Below are positions 57,363 through 64,000 of a stretch of 64,000 nt of DNA, piece by piece. The stretch spans positions 62,001 through 126,000 of the forward strand of contig CM061252.1 in assembly GCA_022605425.2 (NCBI GenBank). Reading direction: 5' to 3'. Position numbers and translations under genes: made by a program. The stretch's first letter is position 1; every line of letters starts with the position of its first letter. The DNA comes from Hamiltosporidium tvaerminnensis (Eukaryota > Microsporidia > Dubosqiidae). A model generated the notes under the pieces. It was given only the letters and a program-made list of their open reading frames with translations. It was not told where the DNA came from and searched no databases.

Positions 57363-57750
57363 TTGGTTATCGAGAATAACCTAATAAATTTCGTTTTGTA
57401 CTTTTCCTAAAGCTTCAATTAAAAACAATTTAAATCCCATATTAAGATTTCTTTAAGGAATTTTACAGTTAAATAAAAATTGTATTATAAGCTTGATGCT
57501 TTTTCCCTTCTTTTGGTAATTTATTTATATTCTCAATAATAATTGGATAGGACAATTATTTCACAAATAACTTCGTGGAACTTTATATCTGATTAAATTA
57601 AAATATTTTTTTTCGGAATGATTAAGAATTTTTATACTAAGTGGAGCTACAGATCTTCAACCGTTCGGGCCACCAAAAATTATATAATAAATAAATTAAC
57701 AAATGAACATATCATTATAACTAACGGTCTTTTCAGATAAAGCAAATTCT
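57363..57750. other. AT-rich intergenic stretch
   Basis: A small hairpin-like phrase near 57641-57676 (GTGG...CCAC) is noted; it has no tRNA features. Confidence 0.4.
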
Positions 57751-58348
57751 TCACAAGATTAAATTTCTTTGAGAAACAAGACGATTTGGAAAAATAAGAG
57801 GAAAGTCAACAGATTAAACAAAAAATGCCGAGCTGAAGCTCGGAAAATTTTAAAGTAACAATAAAAGAGGAAGAAAAATATGCAGAAAAAAACCTTTATT
57901 TTTATTGGAAAATACTCAAAAGCGGCTAATAATTTGGAAATGGAATACAAAAAAATATACAACAAATAGACTAGGTGAGATTATAAAATTTTTATGGAAA
58001 TTCCTGAGGAATTATGATACAGATAATCAAGTTCAAGATTGTTTTCGGCATTTTTTTCTTATGAGTGCAAAAAAAGTTCGTTTTTACGAATTTAACCCAA
58101 ATTTTATACATATAATACATGATATTCGTTTAGATTCAAATCCTGTAAACCGACTTTAAAAATATAGGAAATAAAATAGGAGCAATAGATGGTGGGATAA
58201 ATATGAAATACCTGGTAAAAATTATAAGATAGGAAATATAATACAAAAAACATAATTTGTATTAAATAAAGGGGTTATTAATATATAAAAGTGTATTAGG
58301 AATAACGGGGTACACTATGGATATTAGAATGTACTATGGTCTGTTACA
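57751..58348 (+). mobile_element. Possible remnant of a second TIR element (right end only)
   Basis: The last 90 bases (58258-58348) resemble the right end of the Ginger-like element: AATAAAGGGG, then AATAACGGGGTACACTATGG, ending TGGTCTGTTACA, against AATAACCGGGGTTCTATTGG and ending GGGCCGTGACA. An 84-codon open frame precedes it (57905-58159), and the phrase GNKIGAIDGGINMKY (about 58166-58210) recalls the GAIDGTHI motif of Harbinger/IS5-type transposases rather than integrases. The two hints point to different superfamilies, so this may be a composite or chance. No left end was found. Confidence 0.3.
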
Positions 58349-59007
58349 TTTAATACTAATGTTTTCATAAGATATTTGTTTATTGAGGATATGGCTGTGG
58401 GGGCATATTTGGTCGTTTGAATCGTCATTTTAAATCAATTTTTTATTGATATTTTTTTCATCTTTTCAATAATTACACCTAGGCTTTACAGTGTATATTC
58501 TTACATTTCAACAACTCTTTTTTTACTTTTACTATAGATATTATTTGCAATTCGATACAAAATCAAAAAATAAAGAAAACTGTCATTTTAAGAAATATCA
58601 TTTTTATTCTAAGAATAATCTTATTTTGTAATTTTTATTGAGAGAAATTCTAGAAAGGTAAAAGAATCTAAAGTTTTTAATAATAAGTAATATAAAGCTT
58701 AACTAAAATGTAAAGAAGTGTCAATTATTTCTTTCAACTACAAAGAACAATCGAAAATCAAAAGAAATATTTTTGTATTTTCAAAAAATGTAGTGGTATT
58801 TAATATAATTTTATATTTGGAAATTCTAACACTTGTTCATACTATAAGTCTTTCAGTTTTTTATAATTATACAATATCTTATAGATTTTAATAAATAATG
58901 ACATATGGATTCATTCTTTTTAAAAGATTCTTAGAATTTTTTTAATCTAAAAACTAAAAGTAGTAAATTAATTTAAAAATATAAACACATATTTTTTTCT
59001 AAAATTT
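58349..59007. other. AT-rich intergenic stretch
   Basis: No gene or repeat is supported. Confidence 0.5.
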
Positions 59008-60513
59008 ATGAAATTTAACCGGTGCTTCCATCTCATAACGTTATTATACAAACCACTTATTTTTATGTTTATCTATTATTCGAGTGAAAGAGATATAATA
59101 TTTAATGTTGTAAATAAAAATGTAGAGCCGTACATCACTCCAATTATAAAAAAAATCAAACTTGAATGTTTATGTCAAATTAAAAGAGATGAGATGAATG
59201 AAAATGACGAAAAAAACTGTTTAGAAAAAATGTTTGACAAAGATGAAAATAAGCAATATAAGAAATATACTATAGAAATTACTGAGAGAATTGGTCTTAA
59301 GTTTGATATATTTGAAAAATTTAATAAAATAAACAATAATGTAGAAATATTTCTCTGTCATCATATAAAGAAATCTGATTTTTTAATATTCTATGAGTTT
59401 ATAATTTCATATTATTTACCGGTACATAAAATAAAAATTAAGAAGTTTTACACAATATTGTATTTATTAGAATATTTTAGAGTTGAATATGATAATAAAT
59501 TGAGGAATGCGATAAAAATAATTTGGTTTTCTTTAATGGAATCTAACGAAATGAATAATTTCGACATCAAAAATCCTTCGTTTCATTTTTCAAAGCAAGA
59601 CTATTTTTCAAATGCTTTATTTAAAAAAATCTCACATGAATTTTTAAAACTACTGAATAATGGAAAGGAGCGAAAATTTTTGTGTTTTATAAAAGAAAAG
59701 GAATTTTATGTATACGATGGATATAAAGGGATATTTACATATGATAGAAAGCATATGTTAGTAATTAATTACAATTTTGATACATTTTTTTTGAAAAAAG
59801 TTGTTGTGAATCATAAAAGTAAATGTTTATTTTTAATGTTTCTAAATACATTAGATATAAAGTATTTGCATATAAAGTCATTAAACAGAGCGAATTCGAA
59901 GAGTTTTTGTTTTATTTTAGATAATTTAAAAAAAAGAATCGATGAGATTGTATTCCATTGGGGTTACATATATGATGAGGTAATTTGTTCTCTAAATGCA
60001 AATTTAAATTTGGTAAATTTAAAAAAGATTGTATTTATATTTCCCAAAATTGGAACAAGTTTCATATTTAACGAGAATTTAGCCAAAATTAACGAATTTA
60101 TATTTTTTGAAAAGAATGATGATGAAAAATATGCAGTTCATGCAATCAAAGAAGAGGATCTTAATATAGCGGAGTTTATAATTAAAAGTCTGAAGCACAT
60201 ACACCAACAATGTTCTATCGGAAAATCAATCAAGAAAAATAAAAATATATCAAAAGAAAATGAAAATTTCTATTTAAAGTTACTTAATGGAGATAACTTT
60301 GAAGGTAAAGTTAGAATAGTCACATATTTTGAATGCAAGAATAAGAATTCGGGTGTCAAATGCATTCATGAGTATCAAGGGTGCTTTAATAATATTTCAA
60401 TTTCTTTTGATGAATTAAATGATAAAAAGTTTTTCACAACCGAAAATACAATTTTAGAAGAAAATATAAAGTGTATTGAAATTACATCTTCAGTAATAAA
60501 ATCTGATTTCTAA
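59008..60513 (+). CDS. Large secreted orphan protein, BTB/LRR-like texture
   Basis: The product is an intact 501-residue frame. The N-terminus (CFHLITLLYKPLIFMFIYYS) is a probable signal sequence or anchor. Residues 115-180 (EIFLCHHIKKSDFLIFYEFI, then YYLPVHKIKIKKFYTILYLL and EYF) have the spacing of a BTB/POZ core: a strand, then helices with a LxxLxxY pattern. Residues 270-370 have short Leu/Ile strands at about 25-residue intervals (IKYLHIKSLN; LNLVNLKKIVFIFP; LAKINEFIFFE), like a degenerate leucine-rich repeat. Large families of secreted BTB/LRR-like proteins are known in microsporidia. This is resemblance only; I do not recognise a specific family. Two Cys pairs near the C-terminus (YFECKN; VKCIHEYQGC) could form disulfides. 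Confidence 0.6.
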   Translation: MKFNRCFHLITLLYKPLIFMFIYYSSERDIIFNVVNKNVEPYITPIIKKIKLECLCQIKRDEMNENDEKNCLEKMFDKDENKQYKKYTIEITERIGLKFDIFEKFNKINNNVEIFLCHHIKKSDFLIFYEFIISYYLPVHKIKIKKFYTILYLLEYFRVEYDNKLRNAIKIIWFSLMESNEMNNFDIKNPSFHFSKQDYFSNALFKKISHEFLKLLNNGKERKFLCFIKEKEFYVYDGYKGIFTYDRKHMLVINYNFDTFFLKKVVVNHKSKCLFLMFLNTLDIKYLHIKSLNRANSKSFCFILDNLKKRIDEIVFHWGYIYDEVICSLNANLNLVNLKKIVFIFPKIGTSFIFNENLAKINEFIFFEKNDDEKYAVHAIKEEDLNIAEFIIKSLKHIHQQCSIGKSIKKNKNISKENENFYLKLLNGDNFEGKVRIVTYFECKNKNSGVKCIHEYQGCFNNISISFDELNDKKFFTTENTILEENIKCIEITSSVIKSDF

Positions 60514-60639
60514 AAGATTATTTAAATATAAAAAGGGCTAGAAAGATTAGAAATAAATTATTTAAATATATACATTGAAAATACCTTAAAAGTACTAATG
60601 GGTAGAAAGAAAAATGTTAGCAGCGAAATATCGAAAAAT

Positions 60640-63600
60640 ATCAAAATAAAGGCCTGCAAACGACGCCGATGAGGTGAAGAAGAGTGATAGTGAGGTACAA
60701 AACTGTAAGCTACACCCACCGGCGATTTCCCTACCTTCCTCCTCCTACACAACAATAACACCTCCACCACCAAGCCAAACATGCATGTAAAATGCAAAAT
60801 AGTGGGCTTGACACCTTAAAGTCGCCTAATACACCACTTCCCTCTTCGGTTGAAGTCTCTACATGCGAGCCATCGCATGAAATGACAAGCCCCTGTACTC
60901 TAGCTATTCCGGAAGGTAACAGGCTAATGGCATTGCGGGACGATATTCGATTCCGTAACAGCCGACCCGAAGGAATGGCCTCGAATTATTTTTTTTGCAG
61001 TACAGACAAGGTTTGAAAGAATGCCAAGAAATGGCTGGACAGAGCTTCACAGGTACTATAATGAGAAATTCGGCTGCACTGAAACTCTCGAAGTGTTAAA
61101 AAAATTGGCACAAAGTGAGATGGGAAAGAAGGTAAAATCAGAAGAGAATGGAGAGCGACGTAGAATCGCCACTTATCTCGCTGATACATGCACCTTGACC
61201 GACACCACGGAGTACATAATCCTGAGAGATAAATTCTTGAGTAAAATCAAAGAAATCTCGGAGAACGAAATTGGAAAAGTGGTGGTCCGAACAAGAAAAC
61301 ATCCAAATGAATTGGTTGATAGTAAAGTTCTGGATCTCATTAATCGAGTAGTCGGTGAATATGCAGGAGCTCATGTACCTGAGTCAATTACGGAAGCCTC
61401 GTATATCATGCAAGCTGCGCAGATATGCTATGACGAGGCAACACGTAAAGAAAAGCCTAGATCCGCTTAAAAGGAAAACATAAAAGAAAATTTTTAAGTT
61501 AGTCTTTCCAAAGATCTTCTTGAGAAAGCTCGTAAGCAGGAAAAGCTCTCCACTTCGGAAACGAAGAGCCTTAAGAAAATCATGCGAGAGTTTAATTTAA
61601 GCTTGAGCAGTGTAACTGATCTTTCTGAGGCTTTAGTTAAGAAGAATAAGTCTTTGAATGTGTACGAGAAAAAAATTACGATGCATGAAAGTAGGAAGAA
61701 ATTCCGAAAAGAGAATCGTATGTTTGAGCTTTTCCAAGATCGATTTTATCGTGGGTTATCTGAGCGTGTCGAATCCGAGCATGTGGTTAGTCGTGATGAA
61801 ATTGTGAGTTTTTGGTCTACAATGTGGAACAAAAATGATGACACAGTCACGTATGAAGATTATTTGTTTCCATTTGTATCCTATAATCATCCTACTACGT
61901 TTCCTTCACTTGATGAATTTGTAAATATCATTAATTGGCTTCCCAATTGGAAAGCTGCTGGAATTGATGGTATTTACAATTTTTTCATTAAGAAACTTAC
62001 AACTCTTCACAAATATATTTATGAATTGTGAAGTTATATGTTTAGAAAGAACAATTCAAGCTGATTGGTTTTACTGCGGGCTTACGTATTTGATACCGAA
62101 AGGAATTCCACAAAGAGGCTCTGACTACAGGCCAATCACTTGTATGTCCAACCTCTAGAAGTTAAGGACTAATTGTGTAACGAAAGTCGTTCAACTTGAA
62201 GTGGAAAAACGAGGGTTGCTTGATGAGAATCAGTTGGGATCAGTTTGAGGTGTGCAGGGAGCGAAAGAGCAGGCTCTACTGAATATTGCCTTAAATTAAG
62301 AGTACGGAAACAATCTTAAGGCAACATGGATTAATGTTAAAAAAGCTTATGATTCAATAGATCATGCTTATTTAACTCAATGCATTTAAAAACTTAATTT
62401 ACCTGATTGGATCCTGAAATTTATTAAGGTAATTATATCAAAATGGAAAATTGATATATCAGTAGGGCCTGAAAAAATCATGAGCAAGAAGATTGATAGA
62501 GGGATTCTACAGTGAGATAGTTTGTCACCTTTGTTATTTGTGTTGTGTATGGATCCATTAAGCCGAAAGCCTAATGAAAAATACACAAAAGTGACAGTAC
62601 AAACAGATGCAGAATCCCATTCTACTAATCACCTCTTGTTTATTGATGATCTTAAGCTCCTTGCAAAAGACAGCTCCACATTAAGTGCTATGACAGACGA
62701 GGCAAAGGAATTTTCAAGAGTGATTGGGTTAGATATTAACAAAGAAATTAAGCCACAAATGATAAGTGTTGTGAAGATACTGCTACTCTTCTAGACGGTG
62801 TTAGTGTTTACAAATATTTAGAAATAATAGAAGAAAGCAAAGGAATCCTAACACGTAGCTCATTTGAAGAAGTACAGAGCAAACTTATATCAAGAGTTGA
62901 AAGACTTTGTCACACTAGATTAAATGCAAAAAATTTATTTTCTGCAATCAATCAACATGCGATATCGTTAATCAACTACCACATAGGAGTACTTCGACTT
63001 GAACCGGCTGACTTCTCTAAGTTAGATGATGCAGTGCGTGCGGTGTTAGTGAAGAATAAGATACATTTCCGCCCAGTATGTAAAGAGCGTTTGCCTTCCT
63101 AGAACAGAACTTGGAAGAGGCCTACATAGTGTTGAGTTGCGAAGCGAACGTATGCTTCTGCAACTCTTGGATTGTCTGGAAAAAAGTAAAGAAATATCAA
63201 CTAAACGAGCAGCAATCTTCAAGGTGGAGAATAATAATAAAACCCATCCTGCAATAATAAAAGGCTTCTTAAAAGTAAAGTACAGGTTGATAGAAGAAGT
63301 CACTAAGAAAAGTTTAGAAGAAGCTCAACTTGCAAAACTATATAACGAAATAGGAAAACGAAAACTCCATTCAAAGTTATATAATGCAAGAAAAAAACGA
63401 GCTTGTAAGTGTTAGTGACTCTTCAAGATGGCTAAAGAGAGGAAATATTAGGCCACGAAATGAAGCTGTGTTCTGCTATATCCAGGATAGAAATGTATTC
63501 TGGGGAACAGATGGTGTGTGTCAACATTGTGGGAAGTCTGGTAAGACCGTAGATCATCTATTAATTAGATGTGATAAAATGCTAGGCGATGATTACACTA

Positions 63601-64000
63601 GACGGCATAATGAAGTGGTTAGATGCCTACACCTACTTCTTATAAATAGATATAAGTTTAAGTCATCTAAACGAATAAGGAGTCACTCAGTTCAAGAAAT
63701 TCTTGATAATGAGTATGCAGAGATAAGAGTGGAAACCAAAATAAAAACTGGTGTTAAAATTCGGAATAACAGACCCGACATATTTATTTTAGATAAGAAA
63801 AAGAATAAGATAACACTCATTGAAGTAGGAATCACTTCCCAAGATTCACTCCAATTAGTTGATACTGAAAAACTTAGGAAGTATGACCTGCTAGCCAATG
63901 AGTTGGGTCTTATTTATAAGTGTAGTGTTGAGATAATCCCTTATGTGATGACCTGGGACAGTATTGTGACAAAATACTATAAATCTCATCTTAAAAGACT
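60640..64000 (+). mobile_element. RLE-LINE (R2/R4-type non-LTR retrotransposon), longest copy (copy 6), continues past the window
   Basis: A GC-richer block begins near 60640 and carries a single long, broken reading frame to the window end. The order is an N-terminal region, then reverse transcriptase, connector, CCHC zinc knuckle and PD-(D/E)XK endonuclease. This is the architecture of LINEs with a restriction-like endonuclease (R2, R4, NeSL, CRE groups), many of which insert at specific sites. Five shorter 5'-truncated copies lie at 11.5, 23.3, 26.5, 28.5 and 31.2 kb. The C-terminal tail missing here is visible in the 28.5-kb copy. The exact 5' end is not defined. Confidence 0.88.
60792..64000 (+). 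pseudogene. LINE polyprotein: reverse transcriptase, zinc knuckle and restriction-like endonuclease
   Basis: The N-terminal part runs 60792-61016 and, after a shift, 61021-61470 (MPRNGWTELHRYYNEKFGC), then 61582-62031 (NWLPNWKAAGIDGIYNFFIK, a typical LINE WKxxGxDGI motif). Reverse transcriptase motifs follow in pieces: LIPKGIPQRGSDYRPITCMS, KAYDSIDHAYL, RGILQ*DSLSPLLFVLCMDP (a stop replaces the usual residue before DSLSP) and HLLFIDDLKLLAK, the catalytic (F/Y)xDD. From about 63421 the frame is open to the window end, with CQHCGKSGKTVDHLLIRC (CCHC knuckle) and RPDIFILDKKKNKITLIEVG, the PD...E core of the endonuclease. Many stops upstream make this copy inactive, yet its 3' third is intact. Confidence 0.9.

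Noticed and set aside
60640-60735. Hammerhead-like core (CCGATGAGG) at the LINE 5' side
   Set aside because: The core differs from CTGATGA, no GAAA partner is properly placed, and only a CGCCG/CGGCG stem can be drawn.

Overview
The window is very AT-rich eukaryotic DNA with short, apparently intronless genes, highly reduced housekeeping proteins and much transposon debris. The gene set points to a microsporidian parasite from a lineage with an expanded, transposon-rich genome (Hamiltosporidium, Edhazardia or Anncaliia would be the kind to compare). It includes divergent eL8 and uL30, H2A, ubiquitin, a mitosomal-type HscB/Jac1, a GH19 chitinase-like protein, Spc24, Noc1/Mak21, RPC5 and Prp3, plus secreted orphan proteins. 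The organism is inferred from protein divergence and genome style; no rRNA is present to confirm it.

Layout. 1-5 kb: a DMT-family transporter (-) and ribosomal protein eL8 (+), separated by an array built on GGGTGTTA. 6.3-8.45 kb: a decayed Ginger-like DNA transposon with about 50-bp terminal inverted repeats. 9-11.4 kb: the splicing factor Prp3 (-), with the same minisatellite expanded in frame inside it, divergent from uL30 (+). 11.5-12 kb: a LINE 3' fragment. 13.3-14.2 kb: GH19-like protein. 16.1-16.4 kb: a possible structured RNA. 20-22.4 kb: a broken orphan gene and a broken polyubiquitin. 24.8-26.1 kb: RNA polymerase III subunit RPC5. 23-32 kb also carries four more LINE fragments, with histone H2A at 30.1 kb. 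32.3-33.7 kb: a frameshifted, membrane-anchored pseudokinase. 35.1 and 38.9 kb: two broken paralogous secreted proteins. 35.5-45.4 kb: otherwise gene-poor and full of decayed repeats. 45.5-46.8 kb: Spc24 and HscB. 48.7 kb: a secreted beta-trefoil-like protein. 51.2-52.8 kb: Noc1/Mak21. 54.5-55.1 kb: a forkhead factor. 55.6-57.4 kb: a complete but dead plant-type mariner (DD39D) with TA target duplication. 59-60.5 kb: a secreted orphan. 60.6-64 kb: the longest copy of the LINE, which has a restriction-like endonuclease and runs off the window.

How it fits together. The intact genes serve translation, splicing, Pol III transcription, chromatin, chromosome segregation, ribosome assembly and mitosomal Fe-S assembly. 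There is no operon-like functional clustering. The ribosomal, H2A and ubiquitin genes have a run of four to six C residues within 8 bp of the start codon, which the other genes mostly lack. Tandem duplications of about 70-90 bp recur throughout. Several otherwise intact genes each carry one lesion, so either recent decay or consensus errors should be considered.
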